Source: Apricaphanius iberus
Lineage: Eukaryota > Chordata > Actinopteri > Cyprinodontiformes > Aphaniidae
DNA: 64,000 nucleotides
Assembly (NCBI GenBank): GCA_028564705.1
Contig: JAPXFQ010000483.1
Location: 62,001 to 126,000 of the forward strand
Direction: 5' to 3'
Shown here: positions 1-11,538 of the stretch, piece after piece
Numbering within the stretch: the stretch's first letter is position 1
How the letters are laid out: each line of letters opens with the position of its first letter
Made by a program: the position numbers and the translations under genes
Notes under the pieces: model-generated
The model's database searches: none
Seen by the model: the letters and a program-made list of their open reading frames with translations, nothing else
Told to the model about the DNA's origin: nothing

Positions 1-2065
1 TCCAGGCCCGGATGTATTTCCAGCAGAGTTCTATAAAGAATCTTGGAATATTCTGGCACAGACATCCTACAAAACATTACAGGAAACAAAGGAAAATGGC
101 CAACTACCGCCAAACATGAACTCTGCCTACATCAATCCACTATTAAAACCAGGAAAAGACCCTATGTCTCTTACCAGCTACTGTCCCATTTCTCTTATCA
201 ATGTTGATTTAAAAATAATCTGCCAAACTCTTGCAAGGAGGATAGAGAAAATAACACCTCTTATAATCCATCCTGATCAAACAGGTTTTATAAAAGGGAG
301 ACTTTCCTCCACAAATTCACGTGGATTAATAGATTTAATAAATTATCTTACTGTAAAACATCCAAACTAATATATTATCTTTAGATGCAGAAAAAGCATT
401 TGATAGAGTTAACTGAAAATTTGTATTTGCATAAATTCTTGCATAAATTCGGGTTCGGAAATTATCTTATAAACTGGTTAAAAATATTATTCAGCTCACC
501 AATGGCATTTTTCAGGACTATTAATCAAACCTCATCAAGGGTTTTCCTTCAGACAGGTACCAAGCAGGGATGTCCACTTTCTCCCTCCCTGTTTGCTAAT
601 TTTACTGAACCATTAGCAGCAGCAAACAGACAAACTAATAGTGTTAAAGGTATACAATGCAATAAAATAGAAAATAAAATTAGTCCGTATGCAGATGATG
701 CTTTACTTTTTCTACAGCATTCACAAACCTCTCTCTCTAAGGTAATCAAGTTGATAAAATCTTATTCAAGAGTTTCAGACTATTCCATAAATTGGTTAAA
801 ATCTACAGTCCTTCCAATGAATTGTTCTTCCAGAGTCCCATTGCTGTACAGCTCCAGGCAGGAAATATTACATATTTAGGTATCTATATCTCAAAAAGAC
901 TGGCAGACTTATCAAAGCTAAACTACGTCCCACTTTTTAAAAAAAGTGGAAGATGATCTGGCTAGATGGAAATCTCTACCCATATAACTTATGGGAAGAG
1001 CAGCTACAACAAAAATGATGGTGTTGCCTAGGATCAATTATTTATTCTGATGATCCCAAGCAAACCGTCACCCGATTGGTTTTGATCTTTGGACTCTTCT
1101 GTTTCTAAATTTCTTTGGAAAGATAAACCCCCAAGTATCCGCTTAAAAACACAGCAGAAGTCCAAAGATACAGGAGGTCTAGACCTACCAAACTTTCTTC
1201 ATTATTTCTTAGTCAACAGGCTCCAATACATATCAAGATGGTTAAAACACAGCTTTCTCGATGAGTCCTGGATAGATGTAGAACAAACACTATGCAATAA
1301 GATAAAACTTTCAGACCTAGCATTTATTAGCTCAAATATAAAACAAAACTAATGTTTTAAAAGTATCAGTATGAGCTCCTCTCTGACAGCTTTCTAAAAA
1401 ATAATCTTTATTTGTCCCATGGAGACGTACACCCATATGGAATAACCCAGACATCTTGCAGGAAAAAAAGTATGATCAATTTTCCAAACTGGAGTTGTAA
1501 AGGAATTGAATACCTGGAACAAATATTTGATGGAACAGACTTTATCCCATTTAATACATTGGTTACACAATACCGAATTAACGTGAATTCTTAGAATATC
1601 GACAAATTAAATAGATTATAAAAGATTAATATAGGTTCCATACAGTCGAATTACAAATTCCAGTAAAAGTTCTAGACTTTCTTAATATCAACCCCCCCAA
1701 ACTGCTATCTAAAATGTACAAAAAATTAAATACATTAGACGATTCAATGGCCCTTCCCATTTCAAAATGGGAGACGGACTTGTCCATCTCCTTTGACTAA
1801 AACTTCTGGTCTCAGCTTTCTTTACGAACCTTTAAATTTCTGAAAAATCCAAACCTACAATTAATACAATTTAAAATCTTCATAGAGTCCTTTATACAGG
1901 CCGCCGTATGTTCAAGATAGCTTTTATGCCATTTAATACCTGTTTACAATGTACGAGCAACATACCAGACAATTATATTTATGTGCTTTGGTTCTGTCCT
2001 ATCAAAGTGTCTGAAATGTAATATCCTAATATACCCAATTTTACTATACAACTTAGACACTTTCG
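1..2065 (+). mobile_element. L1-type LINE, ORF2 remnant, cut by window start
   Basis: A non-LTR retrotransposon remnant that enters from the left edge. Reading frames that together cover the reverse transcriptase and the C-terminal region of an L1-clade ORF2 follow in order over about 2 kb, joined by several frameshifts and stops. Recognisable C-terminal L1 sequence fades near 2000-2065. The start lies outside the window and I saw no poly-A tail. The GC-richer stretch at about 2095-2240 could be 3' UTR or another repeat. Assignment to the fish L1 (Swimmer/Tx1-like) group is by motif recognition, not by search. Confidence 0.8.
2..2010 (+). pseudogene. L1 ORF2 reverse transcriptase, broken
   Basis: Broken copy of the LINE polyprotein that would nick target DNA and reverse-transcribe its own RNA. 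The window opens inside the RT domain with a GPDVFPAEFYK block, followed at 116-370 by INPLLKPGKDP and HPDQTGFIKGR. Near 381-416 a LDAEKAFDRVN block sits in another frame and runs into TGA where tryptophan is expected. At 540-880 come GTKQGCPLSPSLFA and the catalytic SPYADDALLF motif. At 1089-1352 FLWKDKPPS and GGLDLPNF are the L1 C-terminal signature, and 1412-1594 continues it with NFPNWSCKGIEYL. At least three frameshifts and several stops separate the blocks, so no working enzyme can be made. The endonuclease domain would lie to the left of the window. Confidence 0.85.
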
Positions 2066-3244
2066 CTTATAACATTTACATGAGACGTACATATGTAGGG
2101 ACCTTGCGGTGGGTTCACCTTGGCTCCAGAGGCGGAGCCCTTTAAGGGGCCTCGTCTCTGGTGCCGTTTCCTACTGCTTTACTGCATTTAGACACTGAGG
2201 GCCCGGAGTGGGAAATCCAAACAGCTACACTGACACAATTATTACATTATGTGCATTTGTGTCTGTACATAGGTGCATGTCTAGCAGTAATGGGGGTTTC
2301 TCTGCTGTGAAGACTGTCTCAATTATTCTTAAAAAAAAGGAGCCAGCAACCTGGCTAAACCTGTTTCTCATTTAAAAATTTTCAGTTTTCATGGGTACAA
2401 CAACTGCACAGGCAATAATTTGTCCACATACACCAGATACATGCCTGTTTTTCATCGTAATGTATGGGTAGCAACATGATAGACATCAACAAACAAAGTC
2501 GTTGATCTGTACTTTGGCTTAATCTGTACAAATGACGTGTTTGTGTGTCATATTTGTATGGCATAAATTAGATTGTTTGAAATATGCGTGACAGAAATAT
2601 TAAGAAGCAATCAAAATTAATTGATTAACTTCATTTTGGTATAGGTACTCTGATGATCTCAACATGTCATATTCCCTAGAGTGCATAAACAGACATCAAT
2701 AAACAGCAGATATCTGCAGGACATCCTCTGACCTCTACACTCTACAGTGTTAAGTGATTTAACCTTATATGACCAGACATCAGGACTGTGTAGGAGGGAC
2801 TGAAGAAGATAATGTTTGATTACTTATAACATATGATATCATGAACAAGGAGAATGCGGGAGAGTTCAAGCATGGCACCGTTCTGGGTGCAGTTTGTCTT
2901 GTAATTTGGATAATCTAATATTTTTCCACATTATATGTTACCATTTCCTGGTGAAGTAGAGATTTATAATTTGAAAAGGATGCCTTCACTCCTTGCTCTC
3001 TGCGAGGACGGATACTTTTTTCTTTCCCTCCTCACTTGCCTCCCTGCTTTCCACACTCTTTTGTCTCGTCAACTATTCAAAGCCTCTTTTCTGCATTCTC
3101 CCCTAAAAATCTCCAACATGGATATCAATTTGATCCTGGTCAGCTGGTTTCTTGTAATTCTTGTAAAAATGTAATCATTTAAAAAAAAATTCCCGGAGAA
3201 TGGCTAAGGGAGAGCCGGGCTGTTTCGATGGAACATCGTGGAGG
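2066..3244. other. No gene seen
   Basis: AT-rich DNA without convincing coding sequence. Positions 2095-2240 are GC-richer and may be the LINE 3' UTR or an unrelated repeat end. The 79-codon frame at 2935-3174 has no recognisable motif. Confidence 0.5.
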
Positions 3245-3549
3245 ATGTGTCTCTGTTCTGTGTCTCTGTTCTGTATTCTCCAAACCACAGACGGTCTCGG
3301 CAGATGACCGCTTGTGCTGAGCCTGGTTCTGCCGGAGGTTTCTTCCTGTTAAAAGGGAGTTTTTCCTTTCCACTGTCGCTTCGTGCTTGCTCAATGTGAG
3401 GGATTGCTGAGAATTACACGACGCAATCTTCTGTGGTTCTCTAATTTCTACATTAAACATTGTATTGTAATAACTCTTCTTATAAAGTGCCTTGAGATGA
3501 CATCTGTTGTGAAACGGCGCTATATAAATAAACTGAATTGAACTGAATT
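3245..3549 (+). repeat. 5'-truncated L2-like LINE 3' tail
   Basis: Matches the 3' UTR of the LINE at 38153-40652 over its last 300 bases: the GGTTTCTTCCTGTTAAAAGG block, then GTGCCTTGAGATGACATCTG, then GCGCTATATAAATAAACTGA, ending in (GAATT)n. Only the tail was copied, the usual result of incomplete target-primed reverse transcription. Same family as 19780-20346 and, more distantly, 53481-53800. Confidence 0.85.
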
Positions 3550-3648
3550 TTGTATGTGTCTCGCTTTTGACCATCAAATACGTTGGAAACAGCTATATAA
3601 ATGGATTCATGATACCCAGATATCTTCAATTATTGCAGGTTGATTTCT

Positions 3649-3735
3649 AATGGTAAATGGTAAATGGACTGAACTTATATAGTGCTTTTCTAGTCTTACT
3701 GACCACTCAAAGCGCTTTACATTTCTAAGGTATCA
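3649..3735 (-). repeat. SINE/LINE tail fragment
   Basis: Read on the minus strand this is a short retroelement tail: AAAGCGCTTTGAGTGG, then a CACTATATAAG block, ending in CCATTTACCATTTACC. Such tails are common in fish. No head or promoter is preserved. Confidence 0.5.
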
Positions 3736-4289
3736 TAAACTTCAAAGCTTACATCAGAAACTGGCTGGATTCCCATGCTACAGGAAGGCTGCTGTGCTTT
3801 TAAAAATAAGACTTTGCAAAACTCAGACTAATTTCGCTGTCGGGGAAACTACTCAGAGAAGTTTTCAGCCAGCTTGAAGGAAACTGACCCCTGATTTGGC
3901 TATTTTGATTTGAACTCGGACCACTGACAGACTTTAAGGATGATGAAAACGAGCGTGAGCCTAAAAACCCAAAAAATCTGGCGTTACCTAATCTGAAACT
4001 ACCTTGGTCTTAGTTGGTCAAACATTTTGAAACTCCTGGTAGAAGGATGCCAGATCCACTTGTCAATGGCCTACAATCAATCAGGATGCAGAACACCATG
4101 TGTGTTAGTACGCTGTAGAGAAACCATGCAAAATTGTACTAAAAATAAAATTAGCAAAACACTGAGGCCACGAAAGGTGAGTTATAGTGACGGACGACTG
4201 TATATATATATATATTTTCCTCCACCCAATTTTCCTCCCACCTAAGGTAACCAGCGCTGCACCTGGCTAGCTCCCTCCGTCTATCTGTT
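3736..4289. other. No gene seen
   Basis: Low-complexity, non-coding. A short (TA)n run lies at about 4199-4214. Nothing else recognised. Confidence 0.4.
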
Positions 4290-4392
4290 CCTGTTTTGTT
4301 AGTTGTTATATGTTCTTGGGCAAGTTGCACTGTTAACTGAATTGCCCTTCGTGGAATCAATAAACTATTCATTCATTAATTCATTCATACTG
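4290..4392 (+). repeat. Retroelement tail with TTCATTCA microsatellite
   Basis: The run TGCACTGTTAACTGAATTGC, then CAATAAACTATTCATTC, resembles the 3' end of a fish LINE: a polyadenylation-like AATAAA and a short tandem ending (ATTCATTCATTAATTCATTC). No coding part is attached. Confidence 0.4.
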
Positions 4393-4831
4393 AATTGATT
4401 GTCCTGATATTTCAGAGCAGCTGTGCCAAATATGAAGTTGGTTTTTGGTTTACTCTCAAAGTAGCTCCAGCTTGGAGTTGTAAAGGCCCATTTCATCAGG
4501 GGGGCTCTGGTCCCCTCGAACTAACTAAAGGAACCACTGAATCCTGCAGACTTTTGTTTGGAGCTGCAGTGGGACAACCTTATTCTTGAACATCCATCTT
4601 TGTGATGGTGTTTCTATCTTTAGGTAAGCTTCTAGCATTAGAGAGCTTTACATTGTAGTGCAGGTCAGAAGTCTCTACAAAAACTAATAATGGGAATATT
4701 CCGTTACCAATTTTTATATTTGATGTTGAAACTTATCGTAATTTTCTCATGTCTACACAAAATGCACCATTTAGAATACATATAGGCCCAAATTTATACA
4801 TCTACTCCGCTAATATTTGGTGAAATGTTTC

Positions 4832-6038
4832 TTACGCTGTGTCCACACTGAACACGATAGGAGCGACTATAAAGCGCGACACACGCCTAGCTGTTCGCGT
4901 GCACATTCGCACCTTGAAGCGTGTACAACGCGAACTGGTCGCGCTTAAAATATGGTATTTTCACGCGCGAACTGGCCTTCAGCGGAGCAGGGGCCAGAGT
5001 GCATCTGCGGTGGATTATGGACCGAGTTGACGGAGGACAGCGTGTTCAGCCAGGGCTTCAGCGGAGCTGGTGCTAGAGTGCGGCTGGCGGTGGATTATGT
5101 ACCGAGCTGACGGAGGACTGCGTGTTTGGCCCGGGCTTCAGCGGAGCTGGGGCTAGAGTGCGGCTGGCGATGGATTATGGACCGAGCTGACGGAGGACAG
5201 AGTGGATTACGTGTTCAGTCTGGCCTCCGGTAGACCGGGGACCGCTGCACTAGGGGTTTGGTGAGCTACAGATACAGTCTAGCTATGGCGGAGGGATCCA
5301 TAAACAGCAGCGAGCCTCTCATAAACACCGGCTCCTCACCGCCTGGAAAACTTGACCTGCTCGCTCAGTTTGTGCCGTGAAGGTCCAAGCTTCGCCTGCC
5401 GAAAAACACCAACTACATTTATGAGCAGCTGTCCATCTGTCTGCGGTTCGTAAAAGTTTATGATATTTGAGCAGCGTGGGACGTGGTGCGGGAGCTGCTA
5501 CCAGGGAACCAGGTGAGGAGGCCGTTTCAAGGCTCACTTCTAGGCCGAGACGTGCTTTTACAGCAACAACGACTCTTTTAAGAACCACCCACAAACCTCT
5601 TAAGAGCATTCCTGTCTAAATAGTTTATTTTTTTATTTCTGTCTCTGTATAGCAAACTGCTTGTGTAATGTAGCTCGGGGTGATTAGCCACGATGTTTAT
5701 CAGTATTTCCTCCATGTCCTGCTTAGGCTGTGACTCCATGACAGTCACAGAATCACTGAAACTCTGTCCCCTGATTGGTTGTCTCGGCGCGATTTGTCGC
5801 TGAGGTTCAAATTTTTCCAACTCGAGCGATAGACGCCATGAGCACGAATGCACAAAATGCACCACATGTAGCGCGAATTGTTCACGCAAATCAGGCAGAA
5901 AAGCTTTTTCGCAACGCAAATCTGCTTCTGAAGTGTCGCGGGACACCAAGTCACGCTTCATCGCGCTCCTCCATTGATTTTACATGTAAACCTTAAGCTC
6001 TAGTCGCTCCTATCGCGTTTGGTCTGGACACACTCTTA
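4832..6038. mobile_element. PIF/Harbinger-like TIR element, TTA target duplication
   Basis: Body 4835-6035, flanked by TTA at 4832-4834 and 6036-6038. The termini are inverted repeats: TGTGTCCACACTGAACACGA followed by TAGGAGCGACTA on the left, and TGTGTCCAGACCAAACGCGA followed by TAGGAGCGACTA on the reversed right end. A 3-bp TTA duplication and these TIRs fit PIF/Harbinger, but no transposase was recognised, so it is non-autonomous. The interior is GC-rich for this window and holds an 80-bp tandem repeat. The outermost 3 bases of the two ends differ. Confidence 0.75.
4977..5210. repeat. 80-bp minisatellite, about 3 copies
   Basis: Units start CTTCAGCGGAGC at 4977, 5056 and 5136 (periods 79 and 80) and end near GACGGAGGACAG. 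Copies 2 and 3 are closer to each other than to copy 1. The repeat lies wholly within the TIR element. Confidence 0.85.
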
Positions 6039-6321
6039 GAGAGATGCACTGCAACCATATGCTTATTGTATTCATCAACAAGATTCTGATTTATTTCTGA
6101 CAAAATATTTGACCACTCTTCTTGGCATAATTAGTAGATTACATTTAAATTGGTTGTTTTCCTGTCATTAACCAAACTTTAAGCACAGTGCACATATTTT
6201 TAGTCAGTTTGAGGGCTTTGCCAAAGTTATTCAGGGTAATGGGTGGAAATCCTCCAAAGCAATTTTTGATAAAACTAGCATACTTAACTACTATTTGAAG
6301 TTTTGAGTTTTGGAGCAGGGA

Positions 6322-6400
6322 TCAGGGGCAGAGTTAGGGGGTGGGTACTTGGGCTTGAGCCCCGAATGTTTTCTGAGCCCTGAATCCCAATTTTAATTTT
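6322..6400. repeat. hAT-like terminus fragment
   Basis: CAGGGGCAGAGTTAGGGGGT followed by GGGTACTTGG resembles the left end of a common fish hAT family. No matching right end or 8-bp duplication was found. Confidence 0.35.
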
Positions 6401-7637
6401 GAAAGGGAAAAAAAGCCTCTCTGAAATAAGTTGCAGCAACGCAGTTCCCCCGAGAGGCAGAAGAGAGAAGAAATTCTTTGGAGGCCTTAGCAGTCTGCCT
6501 GCTGGGGATACTGCTGCAGGAGGGTTGCTGAATTGGATATAGGGAATGATTTTAGATAAAAACTACACCAGACAACAGCAGCTGTGATAAAATAGATCAT
6601 GACTGAGGTCTGTGAATCTTATTTTAAAAGTGCTGGCTTGCAAAATGTCAGTTTGCTATTAGTTTTGGTAGAGAAAATGAATGTTAAGACAATGTTGCCT
6701 GTATGGTGACATGGGAAGAATGAAGAAATACTTGGATTAATAAGTAAAGATCAAAGCGGAAGATGACTGAGGAACAACTGGAGAAGAGTAAAAAGTTGTT
6801 ACAGTAGCTAAGTAAATACAGGTATTGAGGTATAAAATATAAATGTAACAGCCTATATTTTTGATTTTTCATCAGTATGGCCTAAGGAGTTAGAAAATCA
6901 TAACCAGTTTTTACCCTCCATGAATTTCTATCCATACTAGCTATTCAGTTTTGAATAATTTTGATACCGAGTCCTAATGATCTGAATAATCCACATTGTG
7001 CCATCACACATCTAGAAAAATACATGTCACTTTTTTTGTCTACAAGAACAAAAACACTGATTCTGGCCCTAATGACTCCTCGGAGTGTATCTGATCAGCT
7101 GCAGAGGCCACAAATGTGCCTCAAAGCCTCAGTAACTATTCAACCTACTATGAGCTTCCAGATTGTCAGACGAATTAAGTATGATGTTCATATCTGAGAT
7201 TGGTTTGGGTTAGCTCAGATGCTGTCATAGTAATCTTGAAAATGTTTGTGTGTAAATGTAATTAATTAAAGCTGCCGTTGAGAGAACTGGAAAAAGGTAA
7301 AAAAACTTTAGCAGGAAGCAAAAGAAAAACAGGATTAAATCAGTGTAAGATTGAAGAACAGAGCAGGAAAAAAACGAATTGTACTAATTCTACCAAGAAA
7401 GGAAGTCAAATGTCCAGAATTATGCCATGCATCATTGATGACTAGAGGTTAACACTTGCTTTTAAATACAACGGGTAACAAAAACTGTAGTTGACAACTG
7501 GAATAACATGTATAATCGGTTGATTCCAAATACTTTTTTGCTCCGCTGTATATACAGACGCTTTCCCAAAATTTAGAATATCCTGGAGGAGTCCATTTCC
7601 ATAAGTCCATTTAAAAATGTTACATTTCAATAGAGTA
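6401..7637. other. No gene seen
   Basis: AT-rich. The short frames at 6684-6872 and 6961-7197 show no motif. Possible interior of the hAT fragment on its left. Confidence 0.4.
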
Positions 7638-8752
7638 TAGATTCAGGGCCCACTGCTTAAACAATTTCCAGTATTTTTTTGTTTATTTTTACATAATTTG
7701 GGCTTCCAGCTCATAAAACCATGAAAAGAGGAATTCAAAAAATTGGAATACTTTGAAGAAATCACCATTTACTTATCAGATTTGCAAAATGGATCACATC
7801 ACATCAATCAAAATATGGTTCTTTCAAAATAGTATGTCCATCTTAAATACTTAGTTGGGAATCCCTTTGCCTTAAACCCTTGCTTTGATGCACCGTGGCA
7901 TTGAGGCAGTCAGTCTGGGCATTGCGAGGTATGGAAGCCCAGATTTCCTTGATTCTTGCCGTCAGCTCTTCTTTGTTTTTGGGTATAGTGCTCCTCATTT
8001 TCCTCTTAATAATACCCCATAGATTCTCAGTGGGGTTTAGGTGGGTCTGTAGTTAAGGACAGGGGCTAGGCCTGTTGGAAGATGAAATGTGCATCTCCAT
8101 ACCAATCCTAAGCAGACACAATCATGAAGTCCTCTAAACCATTCTGGTAGACTGTTGCTGTGACCTTGGATTTAAGAAAGCACCAAATCATGACCAACTG
8201 TGGATATGACTTACTGGTCCTCATACAGCATGGACTCTGTTCCTCAACGATCTTCCAAACCATTGGGGGTTGACTCCTGAATTTAAGGCACACTTTACTT
8301 TTATCAGAAAAGAGGGCCTTGGACCACTGGCAAACAGTCGAGTCCTTCTTCTCCTTGGCCCAGTTGAGACGCTTCCTACACTGGCTCAGGCAAAGAAGTA
8401 GTTTGACCCCAAGAACCCAACCCTTCCACTAGACTTGCTAGGACACAGCACTCTGTGATCAGCCAGTCAAGTCTGCAGTCTTCCGAATATTGAACCTAAC
8501 TGAGACAACTGAACTAAAGTGAAGCCATTTACACCTAGGAAAACCTGTGCAGGTCCTTTGAGTTTAGTAGATGAGTAGTGTACGACACACAGTTTAAAAC
8601 ATTCATGCCCTGTAAAATAACTTCAAATGTATTTACAGTATTCAAATTTTTTGAATTCCTGTTTTTGTGGGTTGTATGAGCTGGAAGCCCAAATTATGTA
8701 CTAAAAAACAACTAAATACTTGAAATCATTTAAGTTGTGGGCCCTGAGTCTA
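7638..8752 (-). mobile_element. Tc1/mariner element with long TIRs, TA target duplication
   Basis: Body 7640-8750 between TA dinucleotides. The left end GATTCAGGGCCCAC and the reversed right end GACTCAGGGCCCAC begin inverted repeats of about 100 bp. These include TACATAATTTGGGCTTCCAG on both arms, then an AGGAATTCAAAAAATT block. The interior encodes a decayed DDE transposase on the minus strand. TA duplication plus transposase motif supports Tc1/mariner. Confidence 0.85.
7860..8345 (-). pseudogene. Tc1/mariner transposase remnant
   Basis: Decayed DDE transposase that would have cut and pasted its element at TA sites. On the minus strand from 8345 downwards one can read HWSKALFSDKSKVCLKF, which corresponds to the W-x-x-V-x-F-S-D-E-S block around the second catalytic Asp; here the Asp is kept and the following Glu is Lys. 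Further down comes a degraded VYQN-LEDFMI block. Around 8030-7870 NPTENLWGIIKRKMRSTIPK is the signature around the third catalytic Glu, followed by ELTARIKEIWASIP. Stops and frameshifts separate the blocks, and the N-terminal paired-type DNA-binding domain was not seen. Clearly dead. Confidence 0.8.
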
Positions 8753-8854
8753 TAAAAGTTTAACATTTTGAATGGAATTATGGAAATAAATAAACTTTTT
8801 GATGATATTCTAAAACGCTTCATGAATAAAGAAATAGGTGTGATCAGATGACAG

Positions 8855-9930
8855 AGATTGTCAGCCTGTGCAGAGCAGCTCTGTGGGATTCTGCAGCAAC
8901 TCGTCAACTTTCGGCTAGAAGGTTCAAATGTTGTGGAAAATATCTGACCTCGTTCCAGTACTAAAGAAAAATCACCCATCAGTCATCAATGACTGTAGAC
9001 CTGTAGCCCTGACATCCCACATCGTAAAGATCCTGGAGAGACTCATGTTTCCCCACCTGAGTGAGCAAACTAGATCATATCAGGACTCTCTGGAGTTTGC
9101 TCATTGCCGTCAAATTGGTGTTGAAGATGCCATTATCTACCTGCTTCAACCAAACCACTGTCTTCTGGACAAAGCAGGCAGCACTGTGCAAATTAGGTTC
9201 TCTGATTTTTCCGGTGCATTTAAAAAAATTCAGCCTGATTTACTTTGTCAGAAACTCATGAAGACACAGGTGGAGAAACATGGTGGTCAGCAGCACAGGG
9301 GCACCACAAGGGACTGTGCTCTCACCACTCATTTCCACTCTGTACACCTTAAACTTCCAGCATAAGACAGAGACCAGTCATCTTCAGAAATACTCAGACA
9401 ACTCTGCAATTGTTGGATGTTAACTTGAATGTGAAGGAAACAAAGGAGATGACTGTAGATTTAAGAAGAAACAGGAATAAGTCAAACACTGTTTCGATCA
9501 TGGGAGAAGAAGTGGAGGTGGTTGAGGAGTATCATTTACCTCAGAATTCATCTGGACAACAGACTGGACTGAAGTCTGAACAGTGGAGCCATCTTCAAGA
9601 AGGAACAGAGCACTGTGCTAGTTTAGGTAGCTTAGGTCCTCCCAGGTACAAATATTCTACAAGTCTGTTGTGGAGAGTGTAATACCTTCTAACATCATCT
9701 GTTGGGGTAGCAGCATCAGAGCCAGAGTCTTAAAAATTCTTAACAGCTTGGTGAAGAAGGTTGGTTCTGTTATTGGCAATACCGTGGAACCTCTGGCGAT
9801 TATGATGCAAAGCAGTATGGATGCAACAATACCACTTTTTTCAAATCGTGTGATACCGGTACTTGGATCAGAGTCCCAACCAAAACAGAGTACCAATGCA
9901 GATACTTCAACCACACAAAAAAAAAGCAAT
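8855..9930 (+). pseudogene. Rex1-like LINE reverse transcriptase, broken
   Basis: Part of the RT of a jockey-superfamily LINE, most like fish Rex1. A degraded QLCGILQQLVNF block lies at about 8870. At 8928-9365 come SDLVPVLKKNHPSVINDCRP and VALTSHIVKILERLM (the N-DYRPVALTS region), then GVEDAIIYLL and IRFSDFSGAF (RT A-box, normally FxDFSSAF). The frame is lost after 9250, so the DD catalytic box is missing or unreadable. At 9410-9682 KETKEMTVDLRRNRNKSNTV and GEEVEVVEEY lie in a new frame, and 9670-9880 gives the C-terminal SVIPSNIICWGSSIRARVL block. No 3' tail was recognised. Confidence 0.8.
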
Positions 9931-10767
9931 GAACTGGAAGTTTCTTCTCTGCTTGTTAAATCAATATATGGTGAATTAGATAAAAAAATAATTAAAAAAT
10001 GACCACAAAACTAAAATATAAAAGTAAAAAATAAGAATGTTCTGTGAGTTTCCATATTTTAAATATCGTTTCATGGTATCAGTTAACTTTAACCGATACC
10101 GACAGAAGTACAAAAACTACAGAAAGTGCATCACAGGATGACCTAATTCTGATCAAAGCAATTGATTAAACTCCCAGTGGAGAAAGCATACCTTACAGTG
10201 AGCAGTCTTATAGGATGTTTTTTGATCCACTGCGAAGATTTTTTTTCTAAAACCTGATGTTTCAGATATTATCTTTTGACAAATAATAAACTAAATAAAA
10301 CAAGATATGTTAAGCAAGTTCTCTTGCTATTGAGACATGGGGAGACAAATGCAAAAAGCAAAAATGCTTCAACTACAAATCCCAAACAGCTGGAAACTGC
10401 AGACTCACTATTAAGTAAATGATGGAAGATGCAGCCAGCACACTCTAAACACCCTGAATCAAAGCAAGCTTTAAGATTCTTGGCAAGGTAAAGCCACAGT
10501 TTGACCTGTAGAAAAACTACATTCTGATATAATCACAAACTGTCTGCTCTGATTGATTGTTAACGATAAAGCACACAAGCAAATCTTTTTTCGTGATTAT
10601 GGGGTCTCAATATATTTCTTCAGAAAATTTAAAGACCCACTCCGCTCATTTTTTGAGATTTTTAAAAAATGTTCTCAGCAAGGGCATAGAAAGGAGTTCA
10701 AGATTGGGGCGGACACAAATTGAAAACATGTGTTTCTGCATTTTCCCATTTATTCTTATATTAACTG
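9931..10767. other. No gene seen
   Basis: AT-rich sequence after the LINE remnant. The 71-codon frame at 10557-10772 shows no domain and partly overlaps the duplicated segment that follows. Confidence 0.4.
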
Positions 10768-11100
10768 AATAGCAAAGTGATCGGTTTGCTCTCAAAAACA
10801 AGAACCACCAAGTGGTGAAACATGTAAAATATGTAGCATCTTTTTAAATTCATGAAAAGCTCTTTTACCCGGTAGTTTATGTAAAGTTTCTTATATTATT
10901 TAAACTTTATCGAACCATCCTCTGATCACCAACATTCTCAAATCCCTACGTCCTTCATTAGACTGTAGCACCTACCTGCAGCTCTGCAGGGCTGTCTCTT
11001 TCTGTTTGAACCTTAACCAGTGTCAACATGAACCTCATCTGATCCCTAATATAAGAACAGTGGACAGGAATAAGTTAAAGAAAAATACTGTGAAATATTA
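10768..11100. repeat. Dispersed duplication, copy A (empty LINE site)
   Basis: Diverged duplicate of 11315-11543 plus 12237-12360. Shared blocks include GTTTGCTCTCAAAAACAAGA, ATCACCAACATTCTC, GCACCTACCTGCAGCTCTGC and CAACATGAACCTCATCTGAT. Here GCACCTACC runs straight into TGCAGCTC, so this copy has the uninterrupted target site of the LINE found in copy B. Confidence 0.75.
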
Positions 11101-11538
11101 AAATCATGCTTATTTTATTATGTACATTAAATCATGTAAACTTATACTTGAACTCTTCCTCTTACCACCAACAATCTAAAACAGAGTCCCCAACCTACGG
11201 GGCTCCCCAAGCTACATTTTCTCTCACTAGTCAGCAGAGAGCTACCACATGACACAAATATGTGAAAAATATTTAGACATATACTGATAGAGGGCTAGAG
11301 CAATTTCAAAAACATAGCAAATCAGTTTGCTCTCAAAAACAAGATCTACTACGTTCTGAAAGGGTTGCTTTTAAAATATGCAGCATCATTTTTTGAAAAA
11401 ACACAGAAAAGCTCTTTTAACAAGGACTATAGTGTTTGTTAGTTGTTTGTTGTATTACTATTGTATTATAATCATGTTCTCTTATGATCGAATCACCAAC
11501 ATTCTCTAATCAACTCCTCATTCATTGGGCTGTAGCAC

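Noticed and set aside
4395..4589. 64-codon plus frame considered as a Tc1 transposase scrap
   Set aside because: Only a weak ELTKG-like similarity; neighbouring blocks of the transposase are absent.
5319..5961. Overlapping minus frames of 96, 127 and 69 codons
   Set aside because: They lie inside the TTA-flanked TIR element, overlap each other, and have no Harbinger nuclease or Myb-like motif.
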